Assembly: GCF_003063545.1 (NCBI RefSeq)
Contig: NZ_NESD01000001.1
Span: 744,001 to 808,000 of the forward strand
Length of the DNA stretch: 64,000 bases
Direction of reading: 5' to 3'
DNA from: Limnohabitans sp. Jir61
Lineage (GTDB): Bacteria; Pseudomonadota; Gammaproteobacteria; Burkholderiales; Burkholderiaceae_C
Shown here piece after piece: positions 8,815 to 16,479 of the stretch; position 1 is the stretch's first letter, and every line of letters starts with the position of its first letter. The notes beneath the pieces are model-generated. The model was not told the origin of the DNA and did no database searches. It saw only the letters and a list, made by a program, of their open reading frames with translations. Both the position numbers and the translations under genes were made by a program.

Positions 8815-9618
8815 ATGGATCTTCAACTTAAAGGTAAACGTGCGTTAGTCACAGGCGGAAGTCGTGGCATTGGTAAAGCAGTCGCACGCGCGTTGGCAGC
8901 AGAAGGTGTTGATGTTGCTCTTCTTGCGAGAGATAAAGCCCAACTTGCATTGACAGCTTCCGAGCTTTCAGGGCTCACGGGACGTTTAATCATTGGCGTT
9001 TGCGCTGATACAGGTGACCTTGATGCCGTAAAGAAAGCCGTCATCGAAGCTGAAGAGGCCCTAGGCGGCGGCCTTGATATCTTGGTCAACGCAGCGGCAG
9101 AGCCCGCTGGCTATGCGAAGCCACCAGGACTCGCAGAAATTACGGGTGAATACTTCCATCAACAATTAGATATCAAGGTTATGGGCTACCTACGTACGGC
9201 GCAGGTCATGGCTCCTGGCATGAAGGCGCGTGGCTGGGGGCGCATCATCAACATCAGTGGATTAGCAGCGCGATCAACAGGCAATGCTGTAGGGAGTATT
9301 CGAAACGTCAGCGTGGCTGCATTGACTAAAAACCTCGCCGATGAATTGGGACCATTTGGAATTAATGTCACTGTGGTGCATCCGGGGTTGACCGTGACTG
9401 AGCGTACCGCTGCATTGGTGACCCATCAAGCTCAAAGTAGAGGCGTCAATGAGTCCGTGGTACTTGCGGACTTCAATGCTGGAAACTCCACAGGAAAAGT
9501 TGTGACAGCTGTAGAAGTTGCAGATGTGGTTGCCTTCCTTGCATCTCCGAAGTCGCGGGCTATTAACGGTGATGCAATTCCTGTAGGAGGTGGCTCACCG
9601 CGTGTGATTCACTATTGA
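8815..9618 (+). CDS. Atypical SDR family protein lacking the Tyr-Lys active site
   Basis: 267 residues with an intact SDR cofactor-binding half: TGGSRGIG near residue 13, VNAAAE near residue 90. The Ser motif INISGLAARS is present. Where YxxxK should follow, the protein reads VGSIRNVSVAALTKNLADELG: neither Tyr nor Lys occurs at the catalytic spacing, although the downstream helix aligns well. From memory, a family of SDR homologues carries this GSIRNV(A/S)VAALTK sequence, so this looks conserved rather than decayed. It may catalyse a non-redox step, use other residues, or bind without turnover. Follows the canonical SDR by 42 bases and precedes the D-tartrate dehydratase gene. Confidence 0.85.
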   Translation: MDLQLKGKRALVTGGSRGIGKAVARALAAEGVDVALLARDKAQLALTASELSGLTGRLIIGVCADTGDLDAVKKAVIEAEEALGGGLDILVNAAAEPAGYAKPPGLAEITGEYFHQQLDIKVMGYLRTAQVMAPGMKARGWGRIINISGLAARSTGNAVGSIRNVSVAALTKNLADELGPFGINVTVVHPGLTVTERTAALVTHQAQSRGVNESVVLADFNAGNSTGKVVTAVEVADVVAFLASPKSRAINGDAIPVGGGSPRVIHY

Positions 9619-9721
9619 TCTATTTTGGGGCTGCGTGTTATTTCCAACGGCATCTGTAATCACTGGGCAAGAAATCACAATTTGCGGCGGTTCTTCGCTG
9701 CATCAATGAATTAAATCCATC

Positions 9722-10885
9722 ATGAAAATCGTCAACATTCTTGAATCAACTCGCTTCATCAAATCTGATATCCGCAACGCCTATATCGACTTTTCAAAAA
9801 TGACACTTAGTTTGGTGGCTGTGGTCACTGATGTCATCCGTGATGGCAAACCTGTGGTGGGTTATGGATTCAATTCAAATGGTCGCTATGGTCAGGGCGG
9901 TTTGATTCGTGAGCGATTCATTCCTCGTCTTTTGGAGGCTGAACCTGCGAGTTTATTGAATGATGCAGGCACCAATCTTGATCCGCATAAGTTGTGGGCA
10001 CGCATGATGACAAACGAAAAGCCTGGAGGCCATGGCGAACGTTCAGTCGCTGTGGGTACGATCGATATGGCTGTGTGGGATGCTGTTGCAAAGATTGCTG
10101 AAAAGCCGCTTTATCAACACTTGGCAGATGACTACGGCAATGGTCATGCAAACACCAAAGTCTTTGTTTACGCTGCAGGTGGTTACTACTATCCAGGTAA
10201 AGGCTTGGATCAACTGAAGAATGAAATGACTAGCTATCTAGATCGTGGCTATTCGGTCGTGAAAATGAAAATCGGTGGCGCGTCGTTGGCTGAGGACTGT
10301 GAGCGCATTGAGTCTGTTTTGAAAATATTAGGTCCTGGCCAGCAGTTGGCTGTCGATGCAAATGGTCGCTTTGATCTGGCCACAGCCATTGCCTATGGCA
10401 AGGCCATGTCTCAGTATCCCTTGTTTTGGTATGAGGAGGCGGGTGACCCCTTAGATTACGAACTGCAAGCTGAGCTAGGTAAGGTGTATCAGGGTTCTAT
10501 GGCGACAGGTGAAAACTTGTTCTCCATGCAGGATGCGCGCAACCTCATTCGCCACGGTGGTATGCGCCCCGATCGTGATTGGCTACAGTTTGACTGCGCG
10601 TTGAGTTACGGATTGGTGGAGTATTTGAGAACGCTGGATATGTTGAAGGAATACGGGTGGTCGCCTAAGCGTTGCATCCCTCATGGCGGTCATCAAATGT
10701 CGTTGGCCATTGCTGCAGGTCTAGGTTTGGGCGGTAATGAAAGTTACCCAGATTTGTTCCAGCCCTATGGTGGATTCCCTGATGGTGTGAGAGTTAATCA
10801 AGGCTACGTCGATCTGCCTGCACTGCCTGGCATTGGCTTTGAAGGGAAATCCGACTTGATCAAAGCCATGCGAGAGCTTGCCTAA
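9722..10885 (+). CDS. tarD: Enolase-superfamily dehydratase, probable D-tartrate dehydratase
   Basis: 387-residue mandelate racemase/muconate lactonizing enzyme fold. The sequence recalls the characterised Bradyrhizobium D-tartrate dehydratase (YGFNSNGRYGQGGLIRERF, GGHGERSVAVGTIDMAVWDAV). Superfamily active-site residues are visible: KMKIGG (general-base Lys), VDANGRF (metal Asp), WYEEAGD and ATGEN (metal Glu), and a C-terminal PHGGHQ His. Predicted reaction: (S,S)-tartrate to oxaloacetate plus water, with Mg2+. Start ATG 9722 has only a weak Shine-Dalgarno. It ends a plus-strand run that includes two SDR genes. The gene name rests on recalled similarity; another diacid sugar substrate is possible. 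Confidence 0.82.
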   Translation: MKIVNILESTRFIKSDIRNAYIDFSKMTLSLVAVVTDVIRDGKPVVGYGFNSNGRYGQGGLIRERFIPRLLEAEPASLLNDAGTNLDPHKLWARMMTNEKPGGHGERSVAVGTIDMAVWDAVAKIAEKPLYQHLADDYGNGHANTKVFVYAAGGYYYPGKGLDQLKNEMTSYLDRGYSVVKMKIGGASLAEDCERIESVLKILGPGQQLAVDANGRFDLATAIAYGKAMSQYPLFWYEEAGDPLDYELQAELGKVYQGSMATGENLFSMQDARNLIRHGGMRPDRDWLQFDCALSYGLVEYLRTLDMLKEYGWSPKRCIPHGGHQMSLAIAAGLGLGGNESYPDLFQPYGGFPDGVRVNQGYVDLPALPGIGFEGKSDLIKAMRELA

Positions 10886-10914
10886 GCTTTACAGGTTTAT
10901 TGCTCACTTCATAT

Positions 10915-10942
10915 GCCCTAATGAGCTTTTGTTTTTTAGGGC
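10915..10942. terminator. Possible weak terminator between convergent genes
   Basis: A 7-bp inverted repeat GCCCTAA / TTAGGGC with a 14-base T-rich loop lies between the tarD-like gene and the convergent SOUL gene; the right arm overlaps the SOUL stop codon. The stem is short and no good U-run follows. Confidence 0.3.
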
Positions 10943-11550
10943 GCAGAAATTTCGATCATGATCTCGTTCCTTCTAAACATTGGTAGTGTCCAAGGTGGGT
11001 CATAGCGTGATAGCTGAGGCGTACCAATTGCTTTCAAATTGTGGCTGTTGATCCAATTGGTTGCTTCTCGTGTTTTAGATTGAACTCTAGAAACCGTATT
11101 GAAACCAGAGTACTTCAGGACAACAAAGTGTTTGCTTGGAACTTCTCTTAACTTCACAGCGCTATTCTTGGGCTTAGGAATGGACGCAAGCGTATATTGA
11201 CTTGGCATGACGAAATTGACACGCCATTGTTCAGCTGATTGCATGTTTAGCGCATCTTTCTGCGGTTGGACCGTGACCGGAGCTGTCATTGCAATCTTTG
11301 CATCTGTCACTGAATCTGCTGCTTGGTTGTTACCAAATATGAAATCAGCAATCAGTCGAAAGCCTTTGTTGGATGCCTCATCCATATCGCCTTCAACAAG
11401 AGTTTCAGCAATCAAAATGGGTGCGTATTGCCGAATTTCATAGGAGCCATCCGATCGTAGGACTTCGTATTTAGGTTCTTCAATTGCCATGACGTGTCCT
11501 GTCCATAAAAGTGCAAGTACCAGTCCAATAAGATGTTTGTGTTTTTTCAT
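10936..11550 (-). CDS. SOUL family heme-binding protein, exported
   Basis: 204 residues. ATG at 11550 gives a signal peptide (MKKHKHLIGLVLALLWTGHVMA) followed by the SOUL-family opening EEPKYEVLRSDGSYEIRQY; the longer ORF-track start (TTG 11577) would overlap the photolyase gene and spoil the signal. PVTVQP and FVMPSQYTL in the middle and the C-terminal YDPPWTLPMFRRNEIMIE block are typical of SOUL/HBP proteins, which bind heme or tetrapyrroles. Last gene of the minus operon that begins with the MerR regulator, 10 bases after the photolyase stop. A light- or tetrapyrrole-related role in the periplasm is inferred from context. Confidence 0.88.
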   Translation of the reverse strand: MKKHKHLIGLVLALLWTGHVMAIEEPKYEVLRSDGSYEIRQYAPILIAETLVEGDMDEASNKGFRLIADFIFGNNQAADSVTDAKIAMTAPVTVQPQKDALNMQSAEQWRVNFVMPSQYTLASIPKPKNSAVKLREVPSKHFVVLKYSGFNTVSRVQSKTREATNWINSHNLKAIGTPQLSRYDPPWTLPMFRRNEIMIEISAP

Positions 11551-11560
11551 ATTGAAGGTT

Positions 11561-13081
11561 CTAGAAATCAAAGCCAATTTGTTGCGTGTCGGCTGTTTGT
11601 GTCATTGATGCTTTTTTTCGTGAATGCAATGTTTTCCGTGAAGCGTGTTTCTCAATCACCGCTCTTTTACCGGCTTTAACTTCTGTCGTTTGTCGCCTTG
11701 CATGCAACTGCTGCTTGGATGTGCGTGTGGCAGTTGCTAAATCTACCAATGGTTGAGTGATCCCAATTGGATCAACCGAATCCATCTGGCAGTTTAGTGG
11801 CATATGCCATGGCTCAAATAGCCAAGTGTCTGGTACATCGCGCATATGTGGCAGCCAACGTTTCACAAACTGACCATGTGGATCATGGTCCTGTGCTTGT
11901 TTGATGGGGTTATATACACGCGTTGTATTGATTCCTGTGGTGCCAGATTGCATTTGTAACTGGCTCCAATGAATGCCCGGTTCATAATCTAAAAATTGTG
12001 TGGCTAGCCATTCGCCGACAGGACGCCAATGCAGCCACAAAGGGTATGCGGCGACCGAGACTAGCATGGCGCGCATGCGAAAGTTCAGCCAACCTGTTTC
12101 TCTTAACATGACCACGCAGGCATCGACCATGGGCCAACCTGTTCGCGCTTCTTTGAGGGCTTCGAAATAGTCTTGATTGAAATCTTTTTCGCGCAAGTCA
12201 TCGTATCCGCGATGCATATTGCGCCATTCAATTGCAGGCTCACTCTCAAGTTTTTGAATGAAATGGCAATGCCAATACAAGCGACTGACGAAGCCAGTTA
12301 GGCCCGCACGGTGTCGGTTGGCCTGAGGGGGGAGACCTGCAAGGTGTGCACGTGTTTGCTGTACCACTTCGCGCATGCTGAGGCAGCCAAATGCGAGGTA
12401 CGCAGACAAGCGAGAGCAAGCATCAGGTGCAGACAAAGGAGACGAGATGCCACCTCGATAACCAATGCTGCGCGCGTGCAAAAAGCTGTGCAGCGTATTC
12501 AATGCCAATTTGCGCCCGCCGCGTTGCCTCATGGGTGGGTTGTGTTGCAAATGTAACGGTGCAGACATGGCAAATGGCGCTGCCGTTGGTTGACCTAAAA
12601 AGGTGATGGAATCAATCGCATGAATGGGGGATGCCATGTGTCGTTCCCATGCGCTCTGCCATAAATTGCGATTTTTCAGTCCTCGCACGACGCCAAACTG
12701 TGCAAACTCTTGCCAAAGAACATCATGGGATTTGCACCATGCGGCAACTTTGATGTCGCGCGCATAGGTCAATCCATTGCCCGTTTCTTTGTGTGAATAA
12801 ATTTCTGAAAATGGTGCCTTTTGCCAAATTTTCGACAGAACTTCTGGGAGCTCGCCGGTATGAATTTCAACGCAACCTCCCATCGTTCGTAAATGCGTAT
12901 CCAACACCTCTAGAGACTCACGCACAAACTCAAAGTGTTGAAGTGCGCAATCGGGCTGCAACCAAAGTTCGGCTTCAATGACATAAATGCAACGCACCGG
13001 ACCACGCTTGGCTGCATGTGCGAGCGCTGCATGGTCGTGCCAACGTAAATCGCGTTTGAACCAAACTATGGAATAGCTCAT
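11561..13081 (-). CDS. Cryptochrome/deoxyribodipyrimidine photolyase family protein
   Basis: 506 residues. N-terminal photolyase antenna domain starts YSIVWFKRDLRWHDHAAL. The C-terminal FAD domain includes EPAIEWRNM, KARTGWPMVDACVVMLRETGWLNFRMRAM (conserved photolyase block), LDYEPGIHWSQLQMQSGTTGINTTRVYNPIKQ and DPHGQFVKRWLP. The final 50 residues are a basic Lys/Arg-rich tail (KKASMTQTADTQQ). It lacks the Cys cluster expected of FeS-BCP photolyases. Probable light-driven repair of pyrimidine dimers or blue-light sensing with FAD and a pterin or other antenna. Its neighbours include two pterin genes and a MerR regulator, which fits a light-response operon. Repair versus signalling cannot be decided here. 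Confidence 0.9.
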   Translation of the reverse strand: MSYSIVWFKRDLRWHDHAALAHAAKRGPVRCIYVIEAELWLQPDCALQHFEFVRESLEVLDTHLRTMGGCVEIHTGELPEVLSKIWQKAPFSEIYSHKETGNGLTYARDIKVAAWCKSHDVLWQEFAQFGVVRGLKNRNLWQSAWERHMASPIHAIDSITFLGQPTAAPFAMSAPLHLQHNPPMRQRGGRKLALNTLHSFLHARSIGYRGGISSPLSAPDACSRLSAYLAFGCLSMREVVQQTRAHLAGLPPQANRHRAGLTGFVSRLYWHCHFIQKLESEPAIEWRNMHRGYDDLREKDFNQDYFEALKEARTGWPMVDACVVMLRETGWLNFRMRAMLVSVAAYPLWLHWRPVGEWLATQFLDYEPGIHWSQLQMQSGTTGINTTRVYNPIKQAQDHDPHGQFVKRWLPHMRDVPDTWLFEPWHMPLNCQMDSVDPIGITQPLVDLATATRTSKQQLHARRQTTEVKAGKRAVIEKHASRKTLHSRKKASMTQTADTQQIGFDF

Positions 13082-13093
13082 GGGGTGATAGAT

Positions 13094-13444
13094 TTATGAA
13101 TTGTCAAAGTTGTCATGGATGACGCGTGGAGGAACTTGCATCACGTAGGCATCTGCAACGTAAGCTGGTCCTTTCATCAGCATGACAATGACGCACCCTA
13201 TGGCTAGAGTAAGAACGAGTGACCAGTGCAAGATGACAAGGCCCACCATGACATAAAAGAATTGCTCCATCGCTCGTGCGCTCTGTGTGCTTGCGTCTAG
13301 TCCATCGAAGCAATAGGTAAGAGCACTTGCTGCTAGTGGCAATAGGGTTCCCGTTGCCAAAATGAGAGGCAGTTTTTTCCAAATCGCCCACTCTAAGCCA
13401 GCAGGGGACCGCTGAAATCCTTCGAGTTTTTTAAAGTAATTCAT
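13094..13444 (-). CDS. Small membrane protein of unknown function
   Basis: 116 residues with two clear hydrophobic segments (LPLILATGTLLPLAASAL near 25-45 and FFYVMVGLVILHWSLVLTLAIGCVIVMLM near 62-90) and a soluble C-terminus ending PPRVIHDNFDNS. I do not recognise the family. It lies 11 bases after folB and 12 before the photolyase gene, so it is co-transcribed with them. The possible partner is the photolyase operon itself or the exported heme protein, but nothing in the sequence shows this. Confidence 0.75.
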   Translation of the reverse strand: MNYFKKLEGFQRSPAGLEWAIWKKLPLILATGTLLPLAASALTYCFDGLDASTQSARAMEQFFYVMVGLVILHWSLVLTLAIGCVIVMLMKGPAYVADAYVMQVPPRVIHDNFDNS

Positions 13445-13455
13445 GGGTGTCGCTT

Positions 13456-13869
13456 TTAGTTCTGGTGAGGCTTTGGCAAAGCCGAATTTCGTAGATGGTT
13501 GGTTGACGCCTCGTTGAGCAACAGCCGAACTCCAAGGGAGCCGCTGTCATTGTGAACAGGAGCTTTTCGTAGGCAGAGTTCTATCGTCTTGATTTCTGAA
13601 TACACAACACATGCGCAGGCAATGCGCGTCATCAGTCGTTCTTGCGTCTCATAGTGGCCATCTTGAGCCAGACGATCAATTTCTGCAATCAATGGGTCAT
13701 AGTCAAAAATATGCACCATTGCATCACTAGAGATCAATACTTGATTGGCATCAATTCCAAGTGTGATGTCTAAGAGATGAACTTTGGGTTTTGTGTCGTG
13801 AATCCCATATGTTCCAATTTGGGTTTTTAGCGATAGGTCACGTAACTCAATATAAGCTTGCGCATTCAT
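13456..13869 (-). CDS. folB: Dihydroneopterin aldolase (FolB family)
   Basis: 137-residue T-fold protein. YIELRDLSLKTQIGTYGIHDTKPKVHLLDITLGI near the N-terminus is the FolB opening (Gly-hairpin then the DI-L strand), and FDYDPLIAEIDRLAQDGHYETQERLMTRIA is the FolB helix-Glu motif; the final strand IELCLRKAPVHNDSGSLGV follows. Predicted to convert dihydroneopterin to 6-hydroxymethyl-dihydropterin and glycolaldehyde, or to act as an epimerase. Start overlaps the DUF2237 stop (ATGA). As part of a photolyase operon it may supply the pterin antenna or folate rather than being the only housekeeping copy. Confidence 0.85.
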   Translation of the reverse strand: MNAQAYIELRDLSLKTQIGTYGIHDTKPKVHLLDITLGIDANQVLISSDAMVHIFDYDPLIAEIDRLAQDGHYETQERLMTRIACACVVYSEIKTIELCLRKAPVHNDSGSLGVRLLLNEASTNHLRNSALPKPHQN

Positions 13870-14222
13870 GACTGAAGTTGCTCCAGCGTCACGTAATCAA
13901 GTGCACGGCTATGCGTACTTTCAAGCACAACTTTTGGCGCAACACCAGCCTCATATGCATGCTTCCATCGCAATGCACACAAGCACCATCGATCGCCAGC
14001 TTTCAGGCCAGCAAAACGATATTCAGGTCGTGGAGTTATCAGATCGTTTCCTTGGTGAAGAGAGAAATCTAAAAACGCTTGGGTGACCTTGGCGCAGATG
14101 ACATGACTACCTTGGTCCTGCATATCAGTGTTGCAGCATCCATCTCTGAAGTACCCAGTCAAAGGGGCGTATGAACATGGGATAAGGGCTGTCCCAAGAA
14201 CGTTTAAAGGCGTCCGATTCAT
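13866..14222 (-). CDS. DUF2237 family protein
   Basis: 118 residues matching the DUF2237 pattern: NVLGTALIPCSYAPLTGYFRDGCCNT at the N-terminus, then GSHVICAKVTQAFLDFS, GDRWCLCALRWKHAYEAG and ALDYVTLEQL at the C-terminus. Cys residues (CC, IC, CLC) and Gly-Asp-Arg-Trp are conserved in the family, which I recall as common beside photolyase and folate genes; no enzymatic role is established. Overlaps both the MerR stop and the folB start by four bases, so it sits in the tightest part of the operon. Confidence 0.85.
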   Translation of the reverse strand: MNRTPLNVLGTALIPCSYAPLTGYFRDGCCNTDMQDQGSHVICAKVTQAFLDFSLHQGNDLITPRPEYRFAGLKAGDRWCLCALRWKHAYEAGVAPKVVLESTHSRALDYVTLEQLQS

Positions 14223-15226
14223 GGTTCAACCTTTTTGATGGCTAATTTTTTATCCTCATGCAAGTCAATGCCTTCATGTTGTGCAATCTTTTCTAGTGCG
14301 TTTTCAAACAATGTTCGGGCAGAACCCGAAATAGAACGCAAATACGCATGGAGGTGAGCGTCGTTTGCGTTTTTGTTCAAACACTCTTGGCTGTATTCCT
14401 CAAAGCTGGCAAGTTGTGAAATCAATTCAGCCACGTGCCTGGGGCACTCGCACAACACATTGGTCGAGATGCCAGCCACACGTGTCAATGTCTCATCTGA
14501 GTATTTGCGACTTGAAATCACGCTGCCTGTTGTGCCAAATTCTTGCGCGCGAGCCTGATCCACAAACAAAACCGATTGAATAAGTTCGGCCAATTCGCTG
14601 TCCGAGATGGGCTCTCGCCTCACAATTAACCCTGAAAACTTCATCGCTTGCACAACCGCTTCGGGTGCAAAGTTATAAATGACGATAGTTTGCGCAAACT
14701 TGTGCTTTTGGATCAGTGCTTGAATGCTGGTGTGAACCTCGGCTTGGAGTGTGTTGACTTTGATCAACAGCACTTTCGATTGCTCAGACAGTGAAGCACT
14801 GGTGGCGGTCGCCAAGTCCATCAGTACGTCTGTCACTTTGATTCTGTTTTGTTGTAAACCAGATGCAAACTTCTTTGATTCGATACGGTTGGCCATGCTC
14901 AAGCCCACAACAGCCAATGTCAATGGCTCACCGGTGCTTGCATGTTTGTGTTGAGCGCTGTTTCGTAAATTGCTCATTTGACGCAATTGCGCCAAATCGA
15001 GATTGGCGATGGTGCTGATGGCATGTCCCTCGCTTGAGAGTTGCTTGAGCAGCATCGCTTTGGATACATCGTGCTCTTCAAATAAGCGTTGTTTTCCCTC
15101 GGTCTTGACGGGGCGAAAGGCGCCATAGCGCGTCTCCCAGATCCGTAAGGTTGAGACGGGAATTCCAGTCGTTTTTGATACCGCACCAATACGATAAAGT
15201 GCTGCGTTTGTAGGTTGCAGGGTCAT
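14219..15226 (-). CDS. MerR family transcriptional regulator, Rossmann plus helical C-terminus
   Basis: 335 residues. N-terminal winged helix of MerR type (YRIGAVSKTTGIPVSTLRIWETRYGAFRPVKTEGKQRLF). Residues near 100-220 look like a receiver- or B12-type Rossmann fold (LTLAVVGLSMANRI, VLLIKVNTLQ, TIVIYNFAPEAVVQAM), but no ExDxH cobalamin motif is visible. A helical C-terminal domain contains NVLCECPRHVAELISQLASFEEYSQEC. The order HTH-Rossmann-helical differs from CarH (HTH-helical-B12). First gene of the photolyase operon and divergent from an Rrf2 regulator. ATG 15226 is preferred to TTG 15229. Likely represses its own operon in the dark or without its ligand (inference from related photolyase-linked regulators). 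Confidence 0.85.
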   Translation of the reverse strand: MTLQPTNAALYRIGAVSKTTGIPVSTLRIWETRYGAFRPVKTEGKQRLFEEHDVSKAMLLKQLSSEGHAISTIANLDLAQLRQMSNLRNSAQHKHASTGEPLTLAVVGLSMANRIESKKFASGLQQNRIKVTDVLMDLATATSASLSEQSKVLLIKVNTLQAEVHTSIQALIQKHKFAQTIVIYNFAPEAVVQAMKFSGLIVRREPISDSELAELIQSVLFVDQARAQEFGTTGSVISSRKYSDETLTRVAGISTNVLCECPRHVAELISQLASFEEYSQECLNKNANDAHLHAYLRSISGSARTLFENALEKIAQHEGIDLHEDKKLAIKKVEP

Positions 15227-15240
15227 CAAAATGGCACCAA

Positions 15241-15262
15241 TGAGTAGTTGTTGAGTAGATAA
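15241..15262. repeat. Two tandem 11-bp direct repeats, candidate MerR operator
   Basis: TGAGTAGTTGT at 15241-15251 is followed immediately by TGAGTAGATAA at 15252-15262, sharing the first seven bases in exact 11-base register. They lie 15 bases upstream of the MerR start codon. CarH-type MerR regulators are known to bind direct repeats spaced by 11-12 bp, which makes this a good operator candidate. Confidence 0.6.
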
Positions 15263-15301
15263 TATGACGAAATATCGATTATTTGGTGATGGAAATACTT
15301 A

Positions 15302-15312
15302 TGAGTAGATAA
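15302..15312. repeat. Third copy of the TGAGTAGATAA repeat
   Basis: Exact copy of the 11-mer found at 15252-15262, 50 bases away and just upstream of the Rrf2 gene leader. Its position would let the same regulator act on both divergent promoters. Confidence 0.5.
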
Positions 15313-15324
15313 ATAACTCAAAAT

Positions 15325-15340
15325 CCTCCTCAACAGGAGG
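15325..15340 (+). promoter_or_regulatory. Hairpin covering the Rrf2 ribosome binding site
   Basis: CCTCCT CAAC AGGAGG forms a perfect 6-bp stem with a four-base loop. The right arm AGGAGG is the Shine-Dalgarno of the gene starting at 15347 (spacing six bases). In RNA the left arm would mask it, implying conditional translation. Confidence 0.6.
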
Positions 15341-15346
15341 TTTCTC

Positions 15347-15838
15347 ATGATTTCTAAAAAAACCATCAACGCCATTGAGTTGTGTGTATTGCTTGCTGGC
15401 AAGCAGGGGGAGGGCTATCTGACAACCACGGAACTTTCCCCACGGTTGGATTTGTCTATTTCGTATTTGGAAAACATCCTCAAGCCACTGAAAGACCACG
15501 GCTTTGTCTTGTCAATGAAAGGGCCGGGTGGCGGCTACATGATCAAAGGTGATGTGTCCTTGATCTCCATCTGGGATGTGGCCTGTGTATTTGAAAAGAC
15601 CTTGATGGTTGTTGAGAACACAGGCGAAGTTAACCTTCATGATTCGTATGAACTCGAACTTGAGCAGGTGGTGATGCGAACATTGAAAAGCTTCACCATC
15701 GCAGACTTTGCTGATTTTTCTTCTTCAGATGTCAAGTCATATACGGATGTGATTGGTCGGTTCAAGTTCAAACCGTTGCCTGTGCCGTTTATGCCCAAAG
15801 CACCCAACTCAGTTTTTCAACTGCACATGTCGCTTTGA
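15347..15838 (+). CDS. Rrf2 family transcriptional regulator
   Basis: 163 residues. The N-terminal winged helix follows the Rrf2 pattern: NAIELCVLLAGKQGEGYLTTTELSPRLDLSISYLENILKPLKDHGFVLSMKGPGGGY, with the family's GPGGGY wing. Only isolated Cys residues are present; the three-Cys FeS ligand cluster of IscR/NsrR is absent, so direct FeS sensing is unlikely. The C-terminal half (VPFMPKAPNSVFQLHM) is not familiar. First gene of the plus operon divergent from the MerR/photolyase operon. Its Shine-Dalgarno lies in a hairpin. Confidence 0.82.
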   Translation: MISKKTINAIELCVLLAGKQGEGYLTTTELSPRLDLSISYLENILKPLKDHGFVLSMKGPGGGYMIKGDVSLISIWDVACVFEKTLMVVENTGEVNLHDSYELELEQVVMRTLKSFTIADFADFSSSDVKSYTDVIGRFKFKPLPVPFMPKAPNSVFQLHMSL

Positions 15839-15845
15839 GAGCGTC

Positions 15846-16178
15846 ATGAGGTTTTCATACATGCTTTACAACAAAGATGGCCGTGGTGGTCGGGTTCCGC
15901 GTGGGCAAGCATGGCAGTGGATACATGATTTAGAAAACTTAGAGCATCTAGGCTCGATTTTGGATTGGATAGATCTGCGTGTATCAGTTGATCAATTGAG
16001 TTTATTGAATGTGTACCTGGACCATACAGAGATCACGTCTCCAAAGAACGCTGGAATTTCATTCGGTAGCAAGTCGCAAATTGTTTATAGCAGGGTAACC
16101 GTGCCTAATCGCGTGATCGATATGCGTTTGATTGCTTCCGACGAAATTAAGCGTCACGGAGACTCGCTATGCCATTGA
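15846..16178 (+). CDS. Protein of unknown function
   Basis: 110 residues from ATG 15846, seven bases after the Rrf2 stop. The longer ORF-track start overlaps Rrf2 in another frame and is rejected. The protein is soluble, with MRFSYMLYNKDGRGGRVPRGQAWQWIHDLENLEHLGSILDWIDLRV at the N-terminus and no recognisable motif or membrane segment. Its end overlaps the next gene by ten bases. I do not recognise the family; conservation next to TIGR03643-like genes would be the clue to seek. Confidence 0.7.
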   Translation: MRFSYMLYNKDGRGGRVPRGQAWQWIHDLENLEHLGSILDWIDLRVSVDQLSLLNVYLDHTEITSPKNAGISFGSKSQIVYSRVTVPNRVIDMRLIASDEIKRHGDSLCH

Positions 16179-16456
16179 AATTTCCACAACGACTCGCCAG
16201 TCTATCTGCTGGTGACATATCAGCAGTGATTCAAATGGCTTGGGAGGACAGAACATCCTTTGAGACCATCAAGGCACGCATGGCGCTCTCGGAGTCCGAT
16301 GTCATTCGACTTATGCGCCATGAACTCAACCCCAGTTCGTATCGCCTATGGCGCATGCGAATGAAGGGACGTGTCACCAAGCATCGAGCACTTAGAAGTT
16401 CTGAAATGAAATTTGATGATCGTACGGTAGCTGACCACCGCCGTGCTAATTGTTGA
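16169..16456 (+). CDS. TIGR03643/DUF2805-like protein
   Basis: 95 residues. SAGDISAVIQMAWEDRTSFETIKARMALSESDVIRLMRHELNPSSYRLWRMRMKGRVTKHRALR matches my recollection of the TIGR03643 (DUF2805) family: a short helix-turn-helix-like domain in which WEDRTxFxxI and SSxxxWRxRxxGRxxKH are conserved. The family is often encoded near cryptochrome/photolyase genes. Function unknown; DNA binding is plausible from the helical, Arg/Lys-rich pattern. Overlaps the preceding gene by ten bases. Confidence 0.78.
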   Translation: MPLKFPQRLASLSAGDISAVIQMAWEDRTSFETIKARMALSESDVIRLMRHELNPSSYRLWRMRMKGRVTKHRALRSSEMKFDDRTVADHRRANC

Positions 16457-16479
16457 CTTACAACCGATTGGAGAACCCC

